64,000 nucleotides of DNA from JABDGC01 sp964466595. GTDB taxonomy: Bacteria > Pseudomonadota > Gammaproteobacteria > DSM-16500. Shown piece after piece: positions 24,201 through 33,330 of the stretch. Made by a program: the position numbers and the translations under genes. A model generated the notes under the pieces. That model was given only the letters and a program-made list of their open reading frames with translations. It made no database searches and had not been told where the DNA came from. Position 1 is the stretch's first letter. Each line of letters starts with the position of its first letter. The stretch covers positions 1 to 64,000 of the forward strand of contig CAYXNR010000005.1 of assembly GCA_964466595.1 (NCBI GenBank), written 5' to 3'.

Positions 24201-24284
24201 GCGGACCTCAGCCCTAAATATTTGGTGTCATAAAAAAGATCATTCTGCTAGAATTGTTGTTTTATTTTGAGACACTGTATTAAA

Positions 24285-26273
24285 ATGAAGCTGCTGCGCT
24301 TGCTCTTTCTGATGATTGCCGGGTCTATGCTTGTGATAGGCGGCCCTTCCGCTGCCCAAAATAATGAGGCCCACATCGATATTAATCAAGCTTCTTCTCC
24401 CGAAGTTATTAAGACAACCCTGTCCAGCCCTTCTCATGGTCGCTTGTGGAATCTTCAAGAAGCCGATATCCTCAGTATCATTAATGAAGTCTCACAAGAA
24501 ACAGGAAAAAATTTCATCGTCGATCCCCGCGTCAGCGGCAAGATCACACTCGTATCCAGCAAACCTATCGCGGAGCATGATGTTTACCAAGTCTTTCTCT
24601 CTATCCTCGGACTCTTGGGTTACTCTGCAGTTCAAAATGATGGCGTCGTAAAAATTGTTCCGAATATGGAAACGGTTGAACAAGGCAGCCGTGTTGCTAC
24701 CAGAGCAGCACCGGGCAAGGGAGATGAGGTTGTGGTTCGCGTTATTCCTTTGGAAAACATTTCAGCGATGCAAGTCATTTCTTCGATCAGACCCCTTTTA
24801 CCGCAATGGAGCAATATCTCTGCCTATACACCCGGCAATGTTCTCATTCTGACAGGTCGAGCTACCAATCTAAAACGAATTGTACAACTGATTCAAGAAG
24901 TCGATAAAACAACTAACAATATGATTGAAGTCGTTCCCTTACATCATGCTTCTGCAAGCCAAGTTGCCAATGTCTTAAGTAATCTACAAAACAGTGCGCG
25001 GGCGACTGGCGAAATGCCCTCCCTTTCGATTGCCGTCGATGAGCGGAGTAATAGCCTCATCTTAAGCGGCACCAAGGCCGCACGAATAAAAATGCAGCTT
25101 TTAATTTCACAGCTTGATGCGCCCACTGCCACAGGCGCAGGCAATACAGAAGTTGTTTATTTACGTTATCTCAAAGCCAAAGAAATGGCGCCCCTTTTAA
25201 GCAAGGTGGCACAAAACATGATGGGCAAAGAAAGTGCTGCTGAACTTGCACCAGTTGTCACGGGTGGTAAAGGGAGCGCGGGTGCGGCTTCGTCTGCCAA
25301 ACTCACCAATATCCAAGCTGAACTCAGTACCAATGCCCTCATTTTAACGGCACCGGCCTCTATTATGCAGGCCTTAAAATCAGTGATTGCCCGTTTAGAT
25401 ATTCGTCCCGCACAGGTTTTAATTGAAGCAGTCATTGCTGAAATTGAAGAAGGCGATATGAAAAATTTGGGTATTCAATGGGGGACGCGCACCACGCCTG
25501 GCAATATTCCTTCATCTCCGCTAGGCTCACTTCCCACTAATTTTCCAATTCCCGGAGCCGGCAACATTGGTATTATTCCCAGCATGCAAATCCGCGCGGT
25601 TCTCAATATTTTAGAAAATATTAATGGCGTGAATATTTTATCGACACCCAGTATTGTCGTGCTAGATAATCACAAAGCCACCATTGAAATCGGACAAGAC
25701 GTGCCCGATCAATCCGGCTCCTATGCAACCACCGGACAAACCGGAACCGTCACGCCTTTTAATACAATCGAACGCAAACGAGTCTCTCTGCAGCTTGATG
25801 TCGTCCCTCAAATTAATCTCGGTAATGCGATTCGCTTAGCCATTACTTTAAAAAATGATTCTCTTCGCAACCCTGACAATCCTGGGATCAATCCACTGAT
25901 TAACATTAGTAAAATTAAAAATGATGTCATTGTAAATAGCGATAACATCTTGGTCATCGGCGGGCTCATTAGCAATAACCTCAATGAAAACGTTAACAAG
26001 GTTCCTATCTTAGGCGATATTCCCATCTTGGGACTGGCCTTTACACAAAAATCACTTTCGCTTACCAAAAAAGTCTTGGTCACTTTCATTAAACCGATTA
26101 TTTTGCGCACGAATGAAGATTCCAATATCATTTCACATTCAAAGTATGATGCCATGCGTCAAATTCAAATTAATGAACCCTACGAATTTAAAAAAATTGG
26201 CAAACAAGTTGAGCCTAATATTTTGCCACCCTGGAAATCCAAGGTGGACTTACCCAAGCCCTTTCATACCTAA
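24285..26273 (+). CDS. gspD: Type II secretion secretin GspD
   Basis: GspD forms the outer-membrane channel of the type II secretion system. It has a signal peptide (MKLLRLLFLMIAGSMLVIGG), then an N0 domain (WNLQEADILSIINEVSQETGKNFIVDPRV) and N1-N3 repeats (VVRVIPLENISAMQVISSIRPL, VVPLHHASASQVANVLSNL, VVYLRYLKAKEMAPLL). The secretin core has VLIEAVIAEIEEGD, NILSTPSIVVLDN and DNILVIGGLISNN. I start it at ATG 24285; the frame opens at a TTG 18 bases earlier. The encoded length of 662 aa is normal. gspE follows after 8 bp and gspF one base after gspE, so gspDEF is one operon. Confidence 0.96.
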   Translation: MKLLRLLFLMIAGSMLVIGGPSAAQNNEAHIDINQASSPEVIKTTLSSPSHGRLWNLQEADILSIINEVSQETGKNFIVDPRVSGKITLVSSKPIAEHDVYQVFLSILGLLGYSAVQNDGVVKIVPNMETVEQGSRVATRAAPGKGDEVVVRVIPLENISAMQVISSIRPLLPQWSNISAYTPGNVLILTGRATNLKRIVQLIQEVDKTTNNMIEVVPLHHASASQVANVLSNLQNSARATGEMPSLSIAVDERSNSLILSGTKAARIKMQLLISQLDAPTATGAGNTEVVYLRYLKAKEMAPLLSKVAQNMMGKESAAELAPVVTGGKGSAGAASSAKLTNIQAELSTNALILTAPASIMQALKSVIARLDIRPAQVLIEAVIAEIEEGDMKNLGIQWGTRTTPGNIPSSPLGSLPTNFPIPGAGNIGIIPSMQIRAVLNILENINGVNILSTPSIVVLDNHKATIEIGQDVPDQSGSYATTGQTGTVTPFNTIERKRVSLQLDVVPQINLGNAIRLAITLKNDSLRNPDNPGINPLINISKIKNDVIVNSDNILVIGGLISNNLNENVNKVPILGDIPILGLAFTQKSLSLTKKVLVTFIKPIILRTNEDSNIISHSKYDAMRQIQINEPYEFKKIGKQVEPNILPPWKSKVDLPKPFHT

Positions 26274-26281
26274 GGTGACTG

Positions 26282-27763
26282 ATGCAAAAACTACCCTTCA
26301 CTTTTGCCAAAAAAACGGGGCTGCTACTTGCTGGTATAGAAAATGAGGGAAGCAAGGAAGCGCTTGCTAAAATTGTTTATTGCCACAAGCCGCGCACACT
26401 TCATTTTATTGAATTGCGTCGCTATCTCGCTTTGCCACTTCAGTTAGAACAGGTTTCTGCTGAGCATTTTAATCAATTGCTGGTTAAACTCTATGAAACC
26501 GATACCAATACGGCCATGCAAATGGCGGAAGATTTTGGTGAAGAACTGAATTTATTTGATCTCATGCAAGAACTGCCTCAAACCGAAGACCTGCTTGAAA
26601 AACAAGACGAGGCACCGATCATTCGACTGTTAAACGCTCTGCTGAGCGAGGCCATTAAAGAACATGCTTCGGATGTACATATTGAAACCTTTGAAACACG
26701 AGTGAGCGTGCGTTTTCGGGTAGATGGCGTTCTCACCGAAGTATTCGAACCGCCCCGCATTTTGGCACCTTTAATCATCTCGCGTATTAAGGTCATGGCC
26801 AAATTAGATATTGCAGAAAAACGCTTACCGCAGGATGGTCGCATTACCTTAGGCATTGGCGGTCATACTGTTGATGTGCGTGTCTCGACTATGCCCACGA
26901 ATCATGGCGAGCGCATCGTACTGCGTTTACTCGACAAGCAAGCGGCACAACTTAATTTAGCACAGTTAGGGATGTCAGCACCTGCTTTTAAACGTATGCA
27001 GGAACTCATCCATACGCCGCATGGTATTATTTTAATAACCGGTCCAACTGGTTCGGGTAAAACAACCAGTCTGTATGCGATCCTCACAGCACTCAATAAT
27101 CGCAAACGCAATATTTTAACCGTCGAAGATCCCATTGAATATGATCTTCCCGGGATTGGACAGACGGCAGTCAACTATAAAGTCAATATGACCTTTGCCA
27201 AGGGACTACGTGCTATTTTGCGTCAAGATCCAGATGTAGTCATGGTTGGTGAAATTCGTGATTTAGAAACCGCACAAATTTCCATTCAAGCTTCTTTGAC
27301 AGGTCATGTAGTTCTTTCTACGCTACATACCAATAGCGCAATCGGTGCCATCACACGTTTAGATGATATGGGCATCGAGCCTTTTTTACTCTCTTCGAGT
27401 TTGATCGGTGTGGTCGCACAACGCCTGGTGCGTCTCCTGTGTTCTTCTTGCAAGAAGCCGCAAGCAGCCAATCCGCGAGAATGTCAACGCCTAGCGGTTT
27501 CAGATCAACCCCCCCCTCTGATTTATCAGGCCACAGGCTGTGAACGCTGCAAACATACTGGCTATAGCGGTCGCAGCGGTGTCTATGAATTCATCACCAT
27601 CGATGAAAAATTACGCGGCATGATTCATGATCGTCTCCCCGAAACGGTATTGCGAAAATATACTCGTGAATTTTTCCCAAGCCTGCAACAAGATGGCTTT
27701 CGTCGCGTTCTTGCCGGCGAAACGTCCATCGAAGAAATCTTACGGGTCGCCAATGAGGACTAA
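26282..27763 (+). CDS. gspE: Type II secretion ATPase GspE
   Basis: GspE is the cytoplasmic ATPase that drives pseudopilus assembly. The 493-aa protein has an N-terminal GspL-binding region, then SDVHIETFETRVSVRFRVDG. The Walker A is GPTGSGKTTSLYAIL (near residue 254), the Asp box is VEDPIEYDLPGIGQTAVN, Walker B is DPDVVMVGEIRD, and the His box is TGHVVLSTLHTN. The tetra-cysteine zinc motif is present as CSSCKKP and CERCKHTGYSGRSGVYEF. Length and motif order are canonical. Confidence 0.97.
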   Translation: MQKLPFTFAKKTGLLLAGIENEGSKEALAKIVYCHKPRTLHFIELRRYLALPLQLEQVSAEHFNQLLVKLYETDTNTAMQMAEDFGEELNLFDLMQELPQTEDLLEKQDEAPIIRLLNALLSEAIKEHASDVHIETFETRVSVRFRVDGVLTEVFEPPRILAPLIISRIKVMAKLDIAEKRLPQDGRITLGIGGHTVDVRVSTMPTNHGERIVLRLLDKQAAQLNLAQLGMSAPAFKRMQELIHTPHGIILITGPTGSGKTTSLYAILTALNNRKRNILTVEDPIEYDLPGIGQTAVNYKVNMTFAKGLRAILRQDPDVVMVGEIRDLETAQISIQASLTGHVVLSTLHTNSAIGAITRLDDMGIEPFLLSSSLIGVVAQRLVRLLCSSCKKPQAANPRECQRLAVSDQPPPLIYQATGCERCKHTGYSGRSGVYEFITIDEKLRGMIHDRLPETVLRKYTREFFPSLQQDGFRRVLAGETSIEEILRVANED

Positions 27764-29023
27764 ATGGCCAGCTTTCAATATGTAGCAATCGATACACAGG
27801 GAAAATTAAAAAAAGGAATCCTTGAAGCTGATACAGCGAAACAGGCTAGACAAGCCTTGCGCGAAAAAAATCTGATTCCTACCCTAATTAAAACCTACGA
27901 AAACAAACACACAGCCTTTTCTTTTAAAAAGATGGCTTCCTTTTCTCTTAAGCAAGTTTCTCTAAAAAATATTTTTCTGCGGCATGCTTTATCCCATAAA
28001 GACTTAATGCTGATCACAAGACAACTCGCTACCTTATTCAAGGCCGGCCTGCCTATTGCAGAAGTCTTACATGCCGTCTCCGAACAAACCAGTCAAGCAC
28101 AGGCTAAAAGCATTCTGCTTTCAATCAAAGCCAAGGTTCTTGAAGGACATGCTCTTGCTTCTGCCTTAAGAGAACATCCGCAGTCTTTTTCACCGCTTTA
28201 TTGCAGCATGGTTGCCTCTGGTGAAAAATCCGGAACCTTGGCAGCTGTCCTCGAGCGTCTCGCTGACTATACGGAACAGCAATTTAAGTTAAAACAAAAA
28301 ATTATACACGCGCTGATTTACCCTTCTGCCTTAATTTGTGTTTCCCTGTGTATTGTTATTTTCTTGCTAGAGTATGTTGTTCCTAAAATGATAAGCGTAT
28401 ACAGCCATATGCATCAGGCCTTACCGACACTCACTCGCATTCTCATTGCTTTTAGCAATAATATTAAAAATATGGGACTCTACCTCTTGGTTTTGCTTAT
28501 TCTCGGACTCTGGAGTTTTCGTGCCGCCCTCCATAAAAAACCTGCCTGGCGAGAAAAATTCCATCATTTTCTGCTGCGTCTTCCTCTACTTGGTTCAGCA
28601 ATTCAAACAATTAATACCGCGCGCTTTGCGCGAACCTTGGCGATGTTATCCACTTCTGGCATTCCTATTCTGGAAGGCATGAGGTCAGCTGCCCATTTAA
28701 TTATTAATATTCCTATTCGCAAAGCTATAGAAGAAGCCACAAAACGTGTGCGCGAAGGCGCAGCTATTCATTTGGCGCTGAAACAAACCACTTATTTTTC
28801 ACCCATGAGCATCCATTTGATTGCAAGCGGCGAAGCGAGTGGTCAACTAGAAGCTTTATTAGAACGTACTGCCTTACAACAGGAAGATGAAATCACCCGC
28901 ATGATTGATACCCTACTCACTTTATTTGAACCAGCCTTAATTCTTTTGATGGGTGGGATTGTTCTTTTCATTGTGCTTGCGGTCTTGCTGCCGATCTTTG
29001 AATTAAATCAGATCGCGCTTTAA
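27764..29023 (+). CDS. gspF: Type II secretion inner-membrane platform protein GspF
   Basis: GspF is the polytopic platform protein that contacts GspE and GspL. The 419-aa protein starts ASFQYVAIDTQGKLKKG. It carries two repeated T2SF domains, the first with LITRQLATLFKAGLPIAEVL and the second with ARFARTLAMLSTSGIPILEGM. Three membrane spans lie near residues 178, 230 and 385. It starts directly after the gspE stop. After it the gsp operon is interrupted by two genes on the minus strand. Confidence 0.96.
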   Translation: MASFQYVAIDTQGKLKKGILEADTAKQARQALREKNLIPTLIKTYENKHTAFSFKKMASFSLKQVSLKNIFLRHALSHKDLMLITRQLATLFKAGLPIAEVLHAVSEQTSQAQAKSILLSIKAKVLEGHALASALREHPQSFSPLYCSMVASGEKSGTLAAVLERLADYTEQQFKLKQKIIHALIYPSALICVSLCIVIFLLEYVVPKMISVYSHMHQALPTLTRILIAFSNNIKNMGLYLLVLLILGLWSFRAALHKKPAWREKFHHFLLRLPLLGSAIQTINTARFARTLAMLSTSGIPILEGMRSAAHLIINIPIRKAIEEATKRVREGAAIHLALKQTTYFSPMSIHLIASGEASGQLEALLERTALQQEDEITRMIDTLLTLFEPALILLMGGIVLFIVLAVLLPIFELNQIAL

Positions 29024-29036
29024 GCCGCGGGACGAC

Positions 29037-29810
29037 CTATTCAATCAAATCAATTCCTACTCCGCCAAAGACCTGCTCAATTGTTTCTTCTGCCGCATCT
29101 GCTAGGCTATACCCTGTTTCGCCAAACCAGCGGCGAATAGCCATTAACTCACGGCCGCGGAGGAAGATATAAAAACCTAAAAAGAGAATATCCGGATCTT
29201 TATTTTCTTCGAGCTCAAATTCATAACGCTCGGCAAAGGGTAATTTTTTATGGGATTCGCGATCGGTATAGTCCGTTAAAACGGTAATAGCTTCTTCAAG
29301 AGTTTTAGCCTGGCTGCATTCTTCCTGTACCTTTTCATATTCCTCTAAGCGTTGACTAATAATGGCCTTTAATTCTTCATCTTTAAAAAGCTCTGCAAAA
29401 CCATGAGGAAGGCGTTCATCCAAACCATAGACTTTATTTAAAAAGTCGGCATGATGAACCTCTGCTATCAGGGGATCAACCAAACGATGAAAGAAGGGAA
29501 CAGCTAAACAGGCTCTTTTAAAAGAGGGCAGATTTAAACAAAGCTTATTTTCGCGAATGATAAAATTTCCTAAACGCAATTCATTGCTCGTATTTCGCTG
29601 GTAGGAATCAACCGATTCAAAATGAATCTCGTCGCTTTCGGCACGCCAAAACCACTGCCAATTCTCCGCTGACTTTTTTTCCAGGCACTGAATAGAATCG
29701 AGAACCTGAGCCAATTTATTTTTATCGGTAATGGTGTAAGTTAAGCGAATAGGTTGATAAGCTTCACCGGTTTCTACTGTTAAAAAGGGTTTTTGCAAGC
29801 GCTCAAACAT
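29037..29810 (-). CDS. Hypothetical protein, 257 aa
   Basis: I do not recognise this acidic soluble protein. It has no signal peptide. It begins with a beta-rich part (QPIRLTYTITDKNKLAQVLDSIQ), has a Glu-rich coiled segment (QRLEEYEKVQEECSQAKTLEEA) and ends in an acidic helix. The stop is 13 bp from the gspF stop, so the two converge. It is followed in its own direction by nothing else on that strand, and its partner upstream is the 144-aa basic orphan, 18 bp away. A TTCTCC-complement (GGAGAA) gives a ribosome site. Confidence 0.75.
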   Translation of the reverse strand: MFERLQKPFLTVETGEAYQPIRLTYTITDKNKLAQVLDSIQCLEKKSAENWQWFWRAESDEIHFESVDSYQRNTSNELRLGNFIIRENKLCLNLPSFKRACLAVPFFHRLVDPLIAEVHHADFLNKVYGLDERLPHGFAELFKDEELKAIISQRLEEYEKVQEECSQAKTLEEAITVLTDYTDRESHKKLPFAERYEFELEENKDPDILFLGFYIFLRGRELMAIRRWFGETGYSLADAAEETIEQVFGGVGIDLIE

Positions 29811-29828
29811 ATTGTTCTCCCTGGGCTT

Positions 29829-30263
29829 TTACGGTTTTCTCTTAAATTGCTTTTGTTCTGGCTCCGGTTTTTGTGCTTTTCGAGCTTTAACTTGCGTAGA
29901 AAGCTGCTGCTGAAGACTGCCCTCCAGCTTGTCTTTGACCCCTTTTTGCAGTCTTTGAGACAAAGGCGGCAGCTGACCCTGTATCATAGCATTTTTCGCT
30001 AATGAAGAAGCTAAGCGATAATTTTGTTGATAGGCTGTTTGAAGTAAGGGATTTAAACCTTCGGCAGTAGTCCGCATTAAATTTTCATCCTCTTTTTTCC
30101 ATGCCTTAAAGGCTGCACCTTGCCGTTCTGCAGCACGAATTCTATTTTTTTCAATAGCTTGCCCGAGCGCCTGACCCGTCAAGAAAGCGAAGCTCAGGAG
30201 CTTTTGTAAACCAGTGTGGACGGTTTTGACGGCTTTATTTAAGTTTTCCTCGTTTTTTTTCAT
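29829..30263 (-). CDS. Hypothetical basic helical protein, 144 aa
   Basis: This protein is very basic (Lys/Arg/Gln-rich), mostly helical, and ends in QKPEPEQKQFKRKP. It contains GLQKLLSFAFLTGQALGQAIEKNRIRAAERQGAAFKAWKKEDENL, broken by no membrane span. The pattern recalls phasin-like granule proteins or nucleoid-type proteins, but I cannot assign it. I use ATG 30263 (MKKNEENLNK), with AGG 6 bases upstream; the frame opens 13 codons earlier. It forms a two-gene unit with the 257-aa orphan and is divergent from gspG. Confidence 0.65.
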   Translation of the reverse strand: MKKNEENLNKAVKTVHTGLQKLLSFAFLTGQALGQAIEKNRIRAAERQGAAFKAWKKEDENLMRTTAEGLNPLLQTAYQQNYRLASSLAKNAMIQGQLPPLSQRLQKGVKDKLEGSLQQQLSTQVKARKAQKPEPEQKQFKRKP

Positions 30264-30383
30264 AATCAACCTATTGAATATATTTGTTTTCTTTTTATAC
30301 ACTTTTTGCTAAACTTTGCAACTGTAAACCTATATAGCTAGTTTAGCATAACATTTTAATTTTAATAATCGAGAATCTTTACT

Positions 30384-30848
30384 ATGAACAAATCAAAGCT
30401 GCTCCTTTTACAACGTGGTTTTACCCTGATTGAAGTAATGGTTGTGGTTGTTATCCTCGGCATCCTCGCTGCCATTATTGTACCTAAAATTATGAGCCGT
30501 CCGGAGCAAGCTCGTCTTGTTAAGGTGAAACAAGATCTGCTTGCCATTCAAAGTGGTTTAGATCTTTATAAGCTCGACAATGGTTTTTATCCTTCTAGCG
30601 ATCAAGGGCTCGAGGCGCTCGTTACAAAACCGAGTTCTCCTCCTCTTCCCTCGAACTGGAAAGCTGATGGCTATCTACAAGAAGTTCCGGTGGATCCCTG
30701 GGGAGAAAGCTATCAATATGCCAATGAAGATGAAAAATTAAAAATCTATAGCTTTGGGCCAAAGGGAAAGACAGGAAATAGTCTCCTTGGTAATTGGAAC
30801 ATGAACGATAAAAGCAATGGGGATGGTAAGGGGAATGCGGACGCTTAA
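30384..30848 (+). CDS. gspG: Type II secretion major pseudopilin GspG
   Basis: GspG builds the pseudopilus shaft. The 154-aa protein has a short positive leader, the prepilin cleavage site RGFTLIEVMVVVVILGILAA (cleaved before Phe, with Glu at +5), and the GspG body with DNGFYPSSDQGLEALVTKP and VPVDPWGESYQY. The calcium-site acidic residues near the end (YSFGPKGKTGNS) appear as expected. It heads the gspG-H-I-J-K-L-M operon, in which every following gene overlaps or nearly touches the one before. Confidence 0.97.
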   Translation: MNKSKLLLLQRGFTLIEVMVVVVILGILAAIIVPKIMSRPEQARLVKVKQDLLAIQSGLDLYKLDNGFYPSSDQGLEALVTKPSSPPLPSNWKADGYLQEVPVDPWGESYQYANEDEKLKIYSFGPKGKTGNSLLGNWNMNDKSNGDGKGNADA

Positions 30849-31338
30849 GACCGGTTACACCCTGCTCGAAGTGTTAGTTGTTTTAGTCATTATCAGCATT
30901 GTGGCCGGCATGGCTATGCTAAGCTTAGGCCACAATGAAAATAAAGAATTGCAGGCTTTTACCCGAGAGCTTGCGGAAATCCTCAGCTTGGCCGAGGAGC
31001 AAGCTCTGCTTCAGCCAACTACTCTTGGTTTAATGCTCCGTCCTCACTCTTTTGGCTTGTACGAATATCGCAAGACGCAGCATCAAATGGCTTGGCAAGC
31101 TTTAAACGATCGAGAGCTTGGCATCCGTGAAATGCCGGCGGATACTCAAATTATTTTACAAATTGCTAATCAAACTGTGTCTCAGGAAGAGCAGGGGGAA
31201 AAACCGCCTATCATCATTTCTACCAATGGCACGCTCACACCTTTTACGATGTTAATCGGCAAAAAAAATAAAAAACCGCGTTATAAACTTAGCGGTCTCG
31301 CTGATGGCACAATCAGCGCCGAAGTTTATTTGAGGTGA
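30835..31338 (+). CDS. gspH: Type II secretion minor pseudopilin GspH
   Basis: GspH is a minor pseudopilin near the tip complex. The prepilin motif is GYTLLEVLVVLVIISIVAG, followed by a beta-rich domain with ELAEILSLAEEQALLQPTTLGLMLRPHSFGLYEY, characteristic of GspH. The start ATG 30835 follows AAGGGGA and overlaps the end of gspG by 14 bp; the frame opens 18 bases further upstream. The mature length of about 160 aa is typical. Confidence 0.93.
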   Translation: MRTLKTGYTLLEVLVVLVIISIVAGMAMLSLGHNENKELQAFTRELAEILSLAEEQALLQPTTLGLMLRPHSFGLYEYRKTQHQMAWQALNDRELGIREMPADTQIILQIANQTVSQEEQGEKPPIIISTNGTLTPFTMLIGKKNKKPRYKLSGLADGTISAEVYLR

Positions 31339-31342
31339 GCGC

Positions 31343-31711
31343 ATGACAACTCAAAAAGGTCTTACTCTACTAGAAGTCTTAGTCGCCTTAATGGTTCTGG
31401 CTGTCGCCTTAACCGCTATTATCAAAGCCACCACGGAGAATATTCATGCCACCTCTCACCTACAAGCAAAAACGCAGGCTACGTGGGTGGGACTCAAGCT
31501 CTTCAATCAAGCAAGGCTAAGACTCATTCAACTACCTCTAGCTCCTGAACATCAAGATTTCCATGAATTCATGCTCGGGCAACAGTGGGAAGCTCAGGGC
31601 TTCCTGAAAAAAACTAGAAATCCTCGTATACAAGAGGTGCATATCCAAGTCTTCCATCTGCCTGATCATCATTTGCTAACTGATTTAACGAGTTATCTGT
31701 ATGGCGTATAA
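31343..31711 (+). CDS. gspI: Type II secretion minor pseudopilin GspI
   Basis: GspI is a minor pseudopilin of the tip trimer GspI-J-K. The 122-aa protein has KGLTLLEVLVALMVLAVALTA with Glu at +5 and a short globular part with ATWVGLKLFNQARLRL. GAGGTGA lies 4 bases before the ATG and overlaps the gspH stop region. Its end overlaps the gspJ start by 11 bp. Confidence 0.93.
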   Translation: MTTQKGLTLLEVLVALMVLAVALTAIIKATTENIHATSHLQAKTQATWVGLKLFNQARLRLIQLPLAPEHQDFHEFMLGQQWEAQGFLKKTRNPRIQEVHIQVFHLPDHHLLTDLTSYLYGV

Positions 31712-32423
31712 ATTTTTTTCTCCGAGAATCTTAGCGCCACAAGCGTCCTTGCCCTCGAGGGGCTTTACACTCATCGAAATCTTACTTGCACTCTTCATTT
31801 TTACCCTTGTCGCTTTGATTACGACCAAAGCCCTGCATTCTGTTTTAGCCACCCAAGCTGGCACAGCGGAAGTAGCAGAACAACTCAGCGAAACACAAAT
31901 GGCAGTCCTTTTGCTATCTCGTGATTTGGAACAAGCCTTGGATCGGCCTATTACCAATGCCACCGGCCAAACAGAAGGCGCTTTCATCGGCAGTCGCAAT
32001 TCCTTGAGCCTCACTCATCATGGCCTGAGCAATCCTGAGGCTAGCCTTCAAAGCAGCTCTTTACAACGCACACGTTATCATCTGGAAAAAGACCAATTGC
32101 TTCGCGATACCTGGGAGACCTTAGATCAAGAAGCTCACTCTCGTCCCCACAGCAGAATTTTACTAAACAATATTCAAATGCTTTCTTTCCGTTATTTGGA
32201 TAATAAAAATATCTTTCATGATTTCTGGCCACTCCACGAAAATAATTTAGCAACCTCATCCGCTGCAAAGAATAATCCTTTTTCCAAGGCCCTGGAAATT
32301 TTAGAGAACAGCGCTGCCACCTTACCGCGTGCTGTCGAAATCACTTTCACCTTTAAACACGGCGGAGCTTTACAACAAATTTATCTTTTGCCGCAACAGG
32401 AGCTGCCTAATGAAGCTCATTAA
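31701..32423 (+). CDS. gspJ: Type II secretion minor pseudopilin GspJ
   Basis: GspJ is part of the pseudopilus tip. The 240-aa protein has a leader of about 20 residues, the motif RGFTLIEILLALFIFTLVAL, and the GspJ body with LSETQMAVLLLSRDLEQAL and PRAVEITFTFKHGG. It overlaps gspI by 11 bp and gspK by 14 bp, so translation is probably coupled along the operon. Confidence 0.93.
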   Translation: MAYKFFSPRILAPQASLPSRGFTLIEILLALFIFTLVALITTKALHSVLATQAGTAEVAEQLSETQMAVLLLSRDLEQALDRPITNATGQTEGAFIGSRNSLSLTHHGLSNPEASLQSSSLQRTRYHLEKDQLLRDTWETLDQEAHSRPHSRILLNNIQMLSFRYLDNKNIFHDFWPLHENNLATSSAAKNNPFSKALEILENSAATLPRAVEITFTFKHGGALQQIYLLPQQELPNEAH

Positions 32424-33330
32424 ACAACGAGGCACGGCTCTGATTGTCGCACTCTTTCTCGTCAGCTTAGTGACTATCATCGCGGTCTCCATGATGGCTC
32501 GTCTTCATCGTGATATTCGGCGCACTCAATTATTGCTGCAAAGTATAGAAGCTCACTTGTATGCGGAGGGATCTCTTGCTTGGGCTGCAGACACTCTCCT
32601 TTATCATTGGAAAAAACAAAATGAGGTCGTTGATCAGCTTCCTTTGACTTCAGCACAACATCTCGTAAAAAACTTCCGTATCGGAAGCACCATTGATGAT
32701 GCCCAAGCTGCTTTCAATCTGAATAATCTCAGTGTTGAGGAATGGACCTTTTATTTCCAACGCTTATTACTGCTTGTTGATCCGAGTCTCAGTGCAGACA
32801 GCGCTCAAAAAATAACAAAAAGTGTCGTCAATTGGATTTCACCTGCTTCGCAAAATAGCGAGGAAGACTCTTACTATACCAAGCTTCCTCTGCCCTATCG
32901 ACCGCCTCATCATCCTATGGCTAGCCCTTCGGAATTTCGTTTAGTAAAGGGGGTAAGCGCCTCGCTTTATCTGCGTTTATTGCCTTATATTACGGCCTTG
33001 CCTGAAGCCACCTTGATTAATGTGAATACGGCCTTCGCACCAGTCTTACAGTGTTTGAGCCCTTCCCTCTCTGTAGAAAGCGTGAGGACGATTGAGAACT
33101 ATCGCCGCCAAGTTTCTTTCAAGAGTCTCGAGCAATTTTTAAATATGGATCTTGTTCGAAATAATGCGGTTCCCAGCTCCGCCATCACGGTGAACAGTTC
33201 CTATTTTATCATTCACACGCAGGTAGAAAAGGAAGAGCAGCAGCTCACACTCATTACCTTGATGCATCGACTGTTTCAAAAGAATAAAATGAGTATTCAA
33301 ATATTGTGGCAAACTAAGGGTGGGATATGA
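32410..33330 (+). CDS. gspK: Type II secretion minor pseudopilin GspK
   Basis: GspK caps the pseudopilus tip. The 306-aa protein has the leader MKLIKQRG, then TALIVALFLVSLVTIIAVS. It lacks Glu at +5, as GspK proteins normally do. A large alpha domain follows with DAQAAFNLNNL, VVNWISP, LRLLPYITALPEATLINVNTA and YRRQVSFKSLEQFL. I start it at ATG 32410, with AGGAG 7 bases before it, inside the end of gspJ; the frame opens 27 codons earlier. It overlaps gspL by 4 bp (ATGA). Confidence 0.95.
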   Translation: MKLIKQRGTALIVALFLVSLVTIIAVSMMARLHRDIRRTQLLLQSIEAHLYAEGSLAWAADTLLYHWKKQNEVVDQLPLTSAQHLVKNFRIGSTIDDAQAAFNLNNLSVEEWTFYFQRLLLLVDPSLSADSAQKITKSVVNWISPASQNSEEDSYYTKLPLPYRPPHHPMASPSEFRLVKGVSASLYLRLLPYITALPEATLINVNTAFAPVLQCLSPSLSVESVRTIENYRRQVSFKSLEQFLNMDLVRNNAVPSSAITVNSSYFIIHTQVEKEEQQLTLITLMHRLFQKNKMSIQILWQTKGGI

